DNA of 64,000 nt. Origin: Mytilus trossulus (Eukaryota > Mollusca > Bivalvia > Mytilida > Mytilidae). The DNA lies in assembly GCF_036588685.1 (NCBI RefSeq), contig NC_086378.1, positions 32,217,578 through 32,281,577 on the forward strand, read 5' to 3'. The stretch's first letter is position 1. Each line of letters begins with the position of its first letter. The position numbers and the translations under genes are program-made. A model generated the notes under the pieces. The model was given only the letters and a program-made list of their open reading frames with translations. It did not search any database and was not told the DNA's origin. This document shows positions 44,455-53,865 of the stretch, one piece after another.

Positions 44455-44690
44455 AAAGTTTTCTTGTTTCTCGTTTTATGTAGATAAGACAAACTAGTTT
44501 GTTTTCCTGATTGAATGGTTTTACAGTAGTCCTTTTGGGGTCCATAATAGCTTGCTGTTCGGTGTGAATCAATGCTCCGTGTTAAAGATCGTGCTTTGAA
44601 CACTAATGGTTAACTTTTACAAATTGTGAGTTGGATGGACATTTGTTTCATTGGCATTCATACCACATCCTCTTATATCTTTTTAAATGA
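44455..44690 (-). repeat. Dispersed SINE-like repeat fragment
   Basis: GGTTAACTTTTACAAATTGTGAGTTGGATGG and TTGGCATTCATACCACATCC are shared with 15228-15290 and 20190-20265. The ending resembles the GATGTGGTATGA family in reverse. Confidence 0.55.
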
Positions 44691-46000
44691 CATGCTTATA
44701 ATAATTTACCTTGTACTTTTATAATCAATGGTTGTTTCAATCAATAAATAAAACATGACTGAAAACGCATATTATATTTGACACTCTGCAACATAGGTTA
44801 AACCACTATATCAAACAGATTTTAATTCTTCTAAATGTATCCGTTTATATTCCCTTTTTCAAAAAAATCATTAAAATACATACTTCATGGTAAAATCTAT
44901 ATCTCTTTATAAGTATTTAGTATATATGTTTCAGGTAAATCATGTACTTATGGTGTAAAGATGATGAATTTGTTGTTCAGTATAATAATTGAAAAAAAAA
45001 ATAGTCTGAAATTTATGGTTAACCTTGCAGATATAAATTTGCATTCATTGTAGTTAAGATATTTTGGAGACATTACATCTGTTAAATCATTATTCGTTTA
45101 TTTTAAGTTTAAACACATTTTATTTGCATATTAAACACAAATTGAATTAGACAAAAGTTAAACAGACTTATGGAGTATTCTCCATTTAACATATTTAACA
45201 GTACAATATAATAGCATATAACATGCATATTAAATATCATTTCAACATATTAGTATAAATTGGACAGAAATCAGTCGTTCATTTCGCATGTTTAATCAAG
45301 AAATGATTATGGTAAGGTTATACTTGGGTTAAATTATGTGTCCAATAATTGTGTTAAAATATAATTAAAGTTCAACCGATGAAACTTAAAACGGACGCTT
45401 TATTCAGCTCAAGGACAATTTTATTGTTCTCAATAAAAAAAAGATGTTAGTTAACCAAATAATTGGTGACTCAAAATAACACGTCTCATTTACATGGAAG
45501 TGGAAAACGTTATTTTAAACTATAGTGGCTTTGTCCTTTGTCAAATAATGCTGAGTCCAGTTTTCTTTCAAAAAGGTCAATGTGACGGGTTTATTTGTCA
45601 CGGACAAACTATAAGTGGCGTCATCTGAAATACGACGAATTCTAGTTCAAGCATACTTGTTTGAGTCCTGTAAATAGTTCAAAATGTTCATTAATGTCAT
45701 TTGTATAATTCAAGTAATCCGGATTTTTTTCCAATAACTGGCTATTTGAAATGGACTTGTTCTGTTTCCCTCCACCATCAAAAACTGACTTCAACGAAAT
45801 AACACAATATTGGTAACAAAAGTGGCGTTAAACACCATTCATTTAATCAATACTTGACTACACACAACAGCACAATCTGTTTTCCCGTTGCTTTGTCTTT
45901 TTATTTTTGTAGTAGTATTAGCATTTTATATGGCATGGTAGTCAAAAAGGCGCTTTAAATGCAGACATTAGAACAGAATTATAAAATACCAAATTTAATT
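44690..46000. other. Intergenic, no gene recognised
   Basis: AT-rich sequence without long frames, known motifs or clear repeats. Confidence 0.5.
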
Positions 46001-46004
46001 TGAT

Positions 46005-46048
46005 GCACCATATGCACATTTCGAAAATTCATTTCTCCTCAGTGATAA
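46005..46048 (-). ncRNA. Hammerhead ribozyme motif, subtype C (copy 5)
   Basis: The minus strand reads TTATCA, CTGAGGA, stem II GAAA/TTTC around TGAAT, GAAA, AT-GTGC-AT, A and TGGTGC. The core fits CUGANGA…GAAA, with stem II four A/T-rich pairs and a GCATA site (an NUH triplet, AUA). Stem I has five pairs (two G-U) and a terminal mismatch. Length is exactly 44 nt as in subtypes A and B. A 98-codon frame (45995-46291) covers it but has no known domain. Confidence 0.65.
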
Positions 46049-46639
46049 TTTTTTTTTATCATCAATTTCAATAAAAGATCCGTTATTAACAAAAACACAC
46101 CAATAGAATGTCAAGCCAAGCTGTGCCTCGGCGAGAAATTTTGGAAGTCTGACAAATCTCGATAAACGATATTTTGTCACTATTTTGAAATCAATCCAAG
46201 GATACATGTATGTGTCATCAGACTTCTTGCTATTTATTGTAACGAACAGCTGTGGGGGAAATGACAAAAACTGTAATTCGTACAATGTCATGTGGTTGCA
46301 CTTGTTTGAAGGACATAATATTATGTAACTATCTTAATACAGAAACACTCAAATTTTATATTAAAAAAGAGTAATTTATGAGAGGAAAATGGCTATCAAT
46401 TTAACGGATTACGTGACAGCTCAAAAATAAACCAGTCATGTGTGGGTTTTTTTAAATACTCTGATCAAGCAGATGACCTCCTAAAAATATACTGAATCTA
46501 GAATTTCCCCATACCTTATGTAGTGTTTAATATTGTGTGTATGTTCGATTGATAACGTTGAAAAAAACTACTAGTAAATAAAAAAGATTGCTGCAGTTTG
46601 CGCGAGAAAAAAAAATTCTGCTTCTGACAAAAAAAAACA

Positions 46640-46665
46640 CAACCCCCCCCCCCCCCCCCCTTTTG
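46640..46665. repeat. Poly-C run (about 18 C)
   Basis: An uninterrupted C homopolymer after an A-rich tract, striking in AT-rich DNA. Possibly a MITE interior or an assembly-prone site. Confidence 0.7.
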
Positions 46666-46852
46666 AAGTAATATGGTTGACCAGAAAGAAAGATGGTGAT
46701 GTACAACATAAAATTAACTGAGCAAAAAAGGGCGTAACTTTACCATTTGGAACTCTTAGTTTAATAGTTTTCTTGTAAGTAGGAAATCATGAAAAGAAAT
46801 ACAAGCCCGGAAATATCATAGCAATAGAAATTTCATAACTGGGAAGCTAAAA

Positions 46853-47593
46853 TCATCTTTTGTCGTAAAGTCTTGTTTTCAACCGACTCTCATTGTCAAT
46901 TTCTAGATGAAAGCCACAATCTGAGTCAGAATCAACTACATCTGTTGCATCCTTTATCTGTAGCTCGATGGGATAAATGCGTTCAATATAGTCACAAAAT
47001 TTTGAATTATTTAGTGAGAGAACATCATCTATATAGCGGATAGTAAAGTTAAAGGACATTGCTATCCTCTTTATCTTTCATCCTACGAAGTTCTTGTATG
47101 AAGTCAGTCTCATATTAATAAAGAGACAAGTCGTCAAGAAGAGGGGCGCAATTGTTTTATATTGGAATGCCGACAGTCTGTTGAAAAACAGGTCCTTCAA
47201 ACGTACCAAATATGTTGTCAATCAAGAAATCAAGCATCTTGATAATGTCAGTTTCAGAGATTGTTTTGTTTGATTCAGAGTGATTCTTTACGAAGTAGGA
47301 TTTATCCCTCCCCAAGACAAGATACTTGTTTCTACGTTTGTCATTTTTTTTATGAAATAAAGCAATACCAAGTTTTTCAATATTTCTCTTAGTTTGAAAT
47401 GGGGAATACTTGTGTAAAGTGTAGAAAAGTTAAAAGTTTTAATACTAGGAGCAAAATGAGAGTCTCAGATTGTATATACTGTAAAAGATCTTTGGAATTT
47501 TAAAATATCCACATTTGATTCTCGCCACCTCTAGAAAAGGCAGTATCACAATAACTTTGAAGCCCGGCTTTGATTGCTGATATCCAGGATTTC
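46853..47593 (-). pseudogene. Penelope-like RT catalytic core, disrupted
   Basis: Across shifting frames the minus strand reads KYLVLGRDKSYFVKNHSES, then KMLDFLIDNIFGTFEG, VFQQTVGIP and CAPLL, and then RYIDDVLSLNN with the YxDD catalytic box (46853-47059). Several stops and frameshifts make it non-functional. Confidence 0.75.
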
Positions 47594-47956
47594 CTATTTG
47601 ATAAGTGTCGTCAGGGTATATGTTGAGTGTCCAAGTGAATTGAAAATAACTAATTCATTTATCAAGAAGTTTCTGAAATGAGATTTACACACAAAAACGA
47701 TGTTGTTTCTGGCTTTATCTGCGGGGAGAACAACATATCTGTCATGGAGGTAGAACAAGTGGTTTGCAACATTTGGGTCTCTAACGATTGACGTAGTATG
47801 GGTATTGATAGACCCATTTAGTGTCTTAATTCTGATTTGTATCAACAACTTCACAGCTTTAATCCATTCGGAAAGAAATATGTACGGTTTTTTTCTCATG
47901 TTTAGCCCATTGCCTGGTATAATAAGTGAATCAGTATTTCGAAGTTGTATTTCCAA
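47594..47956 (-). pseudogene. Penelope-like RT, N-terminal region
   Basis: A 120-codon frame containing SEWIKAVKLLIQIRIKTLNG, VRDPNVANHLFYLHDRYVVL and PADKARNNIVFVCKSHFRNF. The PADKxxNNIVFVCK block is typical of Penelope-like reverse transcriptases. The frame breaks after TLTTLIK; further RT motifs follow in other frames. Confidence 0.8.
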
Positions 47957-48102
47957 TTGATGGATTAAGGCTCACGATATTTCGAGATCAAGACATGAGA
48001 AGAGGCAAAACGACAGGCAACAGTGAAAGGTGTTGGTAGTGGCCACCAATTGTGCAAATACGCACGAAGAGGATTAATAAAATCAACGGTACCAATTTTG
48101 TT

Positions 48103-48146
48103 GCACCAGATGCGCATTTCGACAATACATGTCTCTTCAGTGATGC
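48103..48146 (-). ncRNA. Hammerhead ribozyme motif, subtype B (copy 6), in a Penelope-like leader
   Basis: The minus strand reads GCATCA, CTGAAGA, GACA/TGTC around TGTAT, GAAA, AT-GCGC-AT, C and TGGTGC. All stems pair. It lies in the leader repeat directly upstream of Penelope-like RT sequence. It differs from the copy at 17442 only in the stem II loop. Confidence 0.82.
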
Positions 48147-48604
48147 TCGTGGCCAAAATATTTGAAATCCAAAGCTTATATAAAAGATGAAGAGCTATAA
48201 TCCAAAAGGTCCAAAAAGTATAGCCAAATTCGTGAAAGAAATCAGAGCTTTGCATGAGGGAGATACATTCCTTAATTTATAATAATTTTTAATATTTTGT
48301 AACAGCATATTTTAATAACACAAAAAATCCGTACTTTCATGGCAGAACCGAAGTACTGGCTACTTGGCTGGTGATACCCTCGGGGACTAATAGCCCACCA
48401 CCATATTAAGTTAGTTGTACGAAATCTTTTAAAAGGATATAAATGAAATAGGAATGAAAAATAACTCGCATAATCTAGGGCAAGACGATTCTCACATTGC
48501 TCTACTTATTAAATGTTGTAGTGTCTAACAAGTTCTAAAATACATGAGGAAGACACGAATTCTGAACGTGGTTGACATTTGAAAAATCATTTAGTTGACT
48601 AGAA

Positions 48605-48760
48605 ATAGAGGCAACAATAGTATAACGATGTTCAAAAGTCAATAGAGAAAAAACAAATCTATGTTACAACCTAAAAACGAATCACATCAACTACAAAAGG
48701 AAAATAACTGAACAACAGAAACACTGAACTGCAACAAAACAAACATCAACATACATTGAA
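48605..48760 (-). repeat. Dispersed repeat fragment
   Basis: AGAGGCAACAATAGTATAACG is a reverse relative of the ACAGCGGTATACTACTGTTG family at 21800. Confidence 0.45.
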
Positions 48761-49139
48761 ATGAATGTGGCACAGAGGGCACGGATCTGTTTCAATTGTT
48801 GTAGCCTTAAAAAAAATCATTCTCTTTTCTTCTTTAACCCATAATTTGTGCAAATCATGAACATCACGACGAGTGCTAGATGTGGATTAGGGTTTGCTTT
48901 AAATTCCGAAACACATAAGGTCAGCCACAGTTTTCTGCTGGGTTAGTGTTAAGTCTTCAGTTTTCTATATGAAGTGTTACATTGTAAGTAGGTTTGTTTG
49001 TATTTTTGATTTTGCCATGGTTATATTTTTGGTTTGTCCACTTTCCTTAGTGAATTTGTTCTGGAAACTAAAGTTCAAATAGTTAATACAAGATTTAAAC
49101 AAATACACGTATTGAAATTATGAATATATTTACCAGACG

Positions 49140-49590
49140 GACCACTGTGTTCTTTTGTCAATTTGATTCCTCAAGGATCCACCATTCTTGTCAATTTGAT
49201 TTTTATAGTTCGTTCGATTGCTGTACTGTTACACTATTGTCCCAGGTTAGAGGGGATTGGGATCCCGCTAACATGTTTATACCTGCCACATGCTGTTTTG
49301 TATGTATGAGCCTGTCCCAAGTCAGGAGCCTGTAATTCATAAGTTGTCGTTTGTTTGTTACATATTTGTTTTCCCGTTAATTTTTTGTATATAAATTAGG
49401 CCGTTAGTTTTCTCGTTCGAACTGTTTTACATTGTCATTTCGGGGCCTTTTATAGCTGACTGCGGTATGGGCTTTGCTAATTGTTGAAGGCCGTACGGTG
49501 ACCTACAGTTGTTAATTTCTGTATCATTTTTGTCACTCTTGGAGAGTTGTCACATTGGCAATCATACCACATCTTCTTTTTAATATATAC
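49140..49590 (-). mobile_element. SINE-like element, near full length
   Basis: In plus-strand order: TTACACTATTGTCCCAGGTT, GGGATCCCGCTAACATG, CCTGTCCCAAGTCAGGAGCC, AATTAGGCCGTTAGTTTTCTC, TTTCGGGGCCTTTTATAGC, GGCCGTACGGTGACC and TCATACCACATCTTC. It is the reverse of 37893-38440. The 71-codon frame at 49120 is incidental. Confidence 0.75.
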
Positions 49591-49789
49591 CCTTCCATCA
49601 CTGGTTTAATGCTATCAAGTTATACAATAATTCTGACTAAGAATATTTACCTGTCTTTACATGAAAAAAAACCGTTTTATTAGAGAAAATTATGTTGCAA
49701 ATGTATTCCCCTCAAACCTTAAGTCAATTGTTAAGTCGAAAACATGAAGGCTGAAGAGCATTTAATTTACCTCAAAATGACAAAAATAC

Positions 49790-49990
49790 TAAACTTTGAG
49801 TAAATTTCAAATCAGAAAGTCCCTAATCAAATGGCAAAATCATTAACTCAAACACAACAAACGAATGGATAACAACTGTCATATTCCTCACTTGATACAG
49901 GCATGTTCTACTGCGGAAAATGGTGGAATAACCCTGTTTTTATAGCATGCTAAACCTCTCACTTGTATGACAGTCATAAAATTCTATTAG
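49790..49990 (-). repeat. Dispersed repeat fragment
   Basis: AAACCTCTCACTTGTATGACAGTC and neighbouring words match 38660-38730 and, in reverse, 19200-19250. Confidence 0.55.
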
Positions 49991-50349
49991 GCATATAGAC
50001 AATGCACAATATCAAAAATGAAGGACACACATTTACAATAGCACATAACTGGACGTACAAGTACCGATCCACGTCAAATGAATTAGACATCATCTCAGTA
50101 CCATAATCTTATGACAAACGAGACGATTTTGAAATTATCCCCCCCACCTTTCCTCAAAACCACCACCTCAGTAGCAATATTACAACTTCACCTGCACATG
50201 GAATACATATTAAAGTAATTTGCAAACTTTTTTTGGAATTCAAGAGATTGCAGCTGCTACCCAGACTCTTCAAACCTTTTTAGAATTTTGGATTCTCAAT
50301 GCTCTTCAACTTTTCAACTTTGTACTTGTTTGGCTTTATATTGATATGA

Positions 50350-50393
50350 GCGTAACTGATGAGTCTTATGTAAACGAAACGCGCGTCTGGCGT
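50350..50393 (+). ncRNA. Hammerhead ribozyme motif, subtype A (copy 7)
   Basis: GCGTAA, CTGATGA, GTC/AAC around TTATGTA, GAAA, AC-GCGC-GT, C, TGGCGT. The core is intact, but one stem II pair and one stem I pair are broken, so activity may be weak. Confidence 0.7.
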
Positions 50394-50703
50394 ACTAAAT
50401 TATAATCCTGGTACTTTTGAAAATTATTTACATCACTAGGTCAATACCACCGCTGGTGGACGTTTCGTCCCCGAGGGTATCACCAGCCTAGTAGTCAACA
50501 TTTCGGTGTTGACATGAATATCAATAATGTGGTAATTTTATAAATTTCCTGTTTACAAAACTTTGATTTTTTCAAAAACTAAGGATTTTCTTATCCCAGG
50601 CATAGATAAACTTAGCCGTATTTGGCACAACTTTTTGGAATTCTGGATCCTCAATGCTCTTTTAACTGTGTGCTTGTTTGGTTTTATAAACATTTTGTTA
50701 TGA

Positions 50704-50747
50704 GCGTCACTGATGAGTCTTATGTAGACGGAACGCGCGTTTGGCGT
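50704..50747 (+). ncRNA. Hammerhead ribozyme motif, subtype A (copy 8, mutated core)
   Basis: GCGTCA, CTGATGA, GTC/GAC around TTATGTA, then GGAA instead of GAAA, AC-GCGC-GT, T, TGGCGT. The stems are perfect, but the core A to G change probably reduces or abolishes cleavage. The cleavage-site base is T instead of C. Confidence 0.65.
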
Positions 50748-51289
50748 ACTAAATTATAATCCTGGTACTGTTGGTAACTAGTTACGAGTACACGAGTAGA
50801 AAGTTCATCGGAAGGTACCAAGACCTTGTTAATAAATATTTCGTATAAGCTTTACAAATAGTACACCTTGGTCTTGAAGTAAAGATTCCGGGTACTGTAA
50901 TTTTTTTATCATTTAAATAATGTGTTATAGTATTCTTTTATTTTATATTAATTTTTTTCTTTATGAAATTTACTTCTTATTTGTTTTTTAGAAATTTACT
51001 TTATTCGTTGTTTTCATGAAAAGAACTTAACTGCAGTTTAGTCTGTTCTTTGTGATATCCATTTGACGTGGTTCTATTCTTTTACATCTCGTCATTGTAT
51101 TATTGCAACATTGTTGTGTTCTTGTCTTTCGATTTAGTTTATGTACTTTGTCTATATGACTTTTTGTGGCTCTGGATTTGTACATCCCCGTCATTGTGCT
51201 GTGGTGGGGGTATTGTATTCTTGTATTTCGTATTTGCCTAATATGTCAATAATGTTTTTTTTGTGTTATTTTTTGTTACATATTATTTA

Positions 51290-51560
51290 TAGGGTTACCC
51301 TATTTTTGACATTTTAACCTATTATACCTTTTTGTTTTGTTCACACATCGTTGTTAATACAATATAATTTTCTTCGACTGTCATACAAGTGCTAGCTATA
51401 AAACCAGGTTTAATCCACCATTTTCTACATACGAAAATGTCTGTACCAAGTCAGGAATATCAAGTCGTTAAACGTGTTTGAACTTTTGATTTTGCCATTT
51501 GACTACCCTCGGAATTCGGTATTTTTGAAATTTTACTTTTTCCACAAAATAGACAAATAA
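51290..51560 (+). repeat. Dispersed repeat (TTGTTCACACATCGTTG family)
   Basis: Copy of the family at 19080: TTGTTCACACATCGTTGTTAATA, GACTGTCATACAAGTGCTAG and AAACCAGGTTTAATCCACC. Confidence 0.7.
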
Positions 51561-51884
51561 ACGAATACTGTACCACGTTATTAAAATGGTAACCAGCGTC
51601 AGTACCTACAATTGATACTTCAAATCCATTGTGTATATTTGTGAAATTGATACAGAACTTCATTAACGAGGTCTTGATATCTTCCGATGAACATCTTTTT
51701 GATGTTCTCCCATTTATTTGTATTGTAGTCCGTAAAGTTATTTTGTCATTTTAATGTTATATTTAATATTGCCATTAAAGAGGGATGTTTGGTATGTCAC
51801 AAAACCAGGTTAAACTCGCCATTTTTTCTTAAAATGTCCTGTACAATGTAAGGAAAACAGCCATAGTTATATGTTTCTGAACAT

Positions 51885-52040
51885 GCGTGTTACATTTTAG
51901 TTTTGTGTTTCTGTTGTGTCGTAGTTCTCCTCTAATATTTGATTTCCCTCAATTTTAGTTTGTAACCCGGATATGTTTTTTTTTCTCCATCGATTTATAA
52001 ATTTTGAACAGCGGTATACTACTGTTGCCTTTATTTTACC
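51885..52040 (+). repeat. Dispersed repeat (ACAGCGGTATACTACTGTTG family)
   Basis: TGTGTCGTAGTTCTCCTC, TTTCCCTCAATTTTAGTTTG and GAACAGCGGTATACTACTGT match 21840-21980. Confidence 0.7.
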
Positions 52041-52074
52041 CCTGGTTCATGAACTTTCTACCCAGACACTGGAG

Positions 52075-52334
52075 ACGTTTTACAAAGTCTGAGTAGCAGC
52101 TGCAATCTCTTGAATACCGAATAAGTTGGGAAGTTTATATCCCATATGCAAGTGAAGTTGGTATATTGCTACTAAGGTGTGGAAAATTGATAATTTAAAT
52201 TCGTCTCGTTTGTTATCGATTTTGGTACTAAGATAACCGCCTATGTCAAATGCGAGGTATAAGTCTAAACATGAGGCTGAGGAAGCCGTGTCTATTGTTT
52301 CTATATTTTTTAGTTCTATGCAACATTTGTTCAT
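52075..52334 (-). pseudogene. Penelope-like RT fragment (palm/thumb border)
   Basis: The minus strand reads TASSASCLDLYLAFDIGG, LSTKIDNKRDEFKLS and YQLHLHMGYKLPN. These correspond to the LDL(H/Y)LE and TK(L/I)YDKRDDF blocks just downstream of the YIDD box in Penelope-like elements. The sequence differs from that at 46853, so it belongs to another subfamily. Confidence 0.65.
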
Positions 52335-52749
52335 TTAAAGGATATTAACCATAACATTTGTAAAATTTCACATATGTTTGTCTTCCGATTTCTGTAGTCT
52401 CAATAAGGGATAAAGAAGTAAAATATTTTTTGGCTGCGCTGGGAATGGTCTAGCGATATCCACTGATATATAACAGCATTTTTATGGATTGGTTATTTCA
52501 CTGACGTCCATCGAAATAGTTGAAGCATTTTCACAACGAGAACAAACTTACCAAAAAATCTTTAGGGTGGTTCGGTCATGTTGATCGGCAAATATTGAGG
52601 GACCTTCGACAACTAACGCGAAATAAGGGAATTTTGAATAGAAGCAGCCATTTTAAGTGCCCAACCAAATGTTGTTGAAAGCCTAGTTTAATGGTTAAAG
52701 AGTGTGTCACTTTTAACTCCAAAGACCTCGGTTAAATTAACGTCCCTTT

Positions 52750-53865
52750 TTCAACCTGACGTGGCTGCGTATTTATGTATTCTGTTACGCCGTTCCTCAA
52801 ATTATGTAGTTAGTTTGATTATATTCTTAATATGTTTATGTGTTCCAGTCTAGGAGGAGGATTTACCTTTAACCTTGTAAGAACGTTAAAACATCTCATC
52901 ATCGCTACCTTTCCCTCTCTCACACGTATCCGTTACAGGAAAACTGCAAGGTCATTACGATCACGAGGAACATTACGTTGAGACGTCATCTTGGACACAA
53001 TTTGTGGCTAACCACAGAGTTAGTTAATTATATAACATTGTATTTAAAACAATCAAATTGCCTTTCGTACAATTGAACCTTTTCTCCTTGAAATACTGGA
53101 AATTTAACCGTTCTTGAAAGTACAACATTCAACCGACTGCAATTAATTATTATGGACATTTCATACTCTAGAAACATTAACTCAACACATTGTAAAATTG
53201 TATTTTATTTGTTTTTCAGCTCTTTACCATTTGTTAAATTTGTTTTGAGAATAAATTATCAGCACCCGATAGTCTTGTTGCTTGAGCCCATTCGTCGGTT
53301 AAAATTGATGGTCAGGTCATTACATTATGCATCCCGCACATCCAAACGAACGGCCTTATTTATCGTGAGACCTTAACCACATTATACATTATGACTTGTG
53401 TTAGACCTTTCAAAAAGAAACCCAAAACAACTTGTTGTTTTTACTGTTGCTCGTCATTTTAGTATAGCGTAATAGATTTTTAAAAATCGTACACTAAGCC
53501 AACTGTCACGTGCTGATGACACAAACACATGACATTCACCGAAATAATCGTTAAAATCCAAAGTCCTAGTAGCAAACCTACTGTATGTATTTATGTGAAA
53601 CAGTTCAAAAATACAAAACAGAATGCATATGAACTATACAGTCGAAAAAGAACGACTTAAATTGAACCATAGACTACTACAGCTGCCACCAGATGATGGC
53701 AAAATCTCGCGTGATCGATGACCCAAAGGTGAACTAGAAAAGTAGGACATGCATTGCATTTGTTTGACTGGTCATTTGGGAAATCGAATCAGTCACTTCT
53801 GGCAGCACTTCATTATATCCATCATCCAGAATCATCTCAATAATTATGATGTCCCTCCACAAAGA
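52750..53865. other. Intergenic, no gene recognised
   Basis: 52757-52790 holds the GACGTGGCTGCGTATTTATG dispersed motif, and 53315-53345 a weaker copy (TATGCATCCCGCACATCCAA). The remainder shows no recognised gene before the LINE truncation point. Confidence 0.4.

Larger units (their letters stand above)
46740..48410 (-). mobile_element. Penelope-like retroelement with hammerhead leader, decayed
   Basis: In transcription order (high to low coordinates): a leader repeat (48410-48080) with a hammerhead, an N-terminal RT-region frame (47594-47956), an RT core with stops and frameshifts (about 47594-47060), then RYIDDVLSLNNSKFCDYIER (46853-47059), and a final internally deleted piece reading RYFRACISFHDFL and LLTRKLLN to 46740. 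The C-terminus and any GIY-YIG endonuclease are missing. The leader is colinear with the solo repeat at 17205-17525. Confidence 0.85.
50220..50770 (+). mobile_element. Tandem dimer of hammerhead-bearing repeat units
   Basis: Two head-to-tail copies share, in order, TTTTGGATTCTCAATGCTCTT or its variant, a TTTGGTTTTATA tract, the hammerhead, and GTACTAAATTATAATCCTGGTAC. The complete second copy (50437-50770) begins GTCAATACCACCGCTGGTGG, GACGTTTCGTCCCCGAGGG. The equivalent hammerhead positions are 354 bp apart. No RT frame adjoins. Confidence 0.75.

Noticed and set aside
45995-46291. 98-codon minus-strand frame as a gene
   Set aside because: Its 3' end runs straight through the subtype C hammerhead and it has no recognisable domain or start context; better explained as an element by-product.
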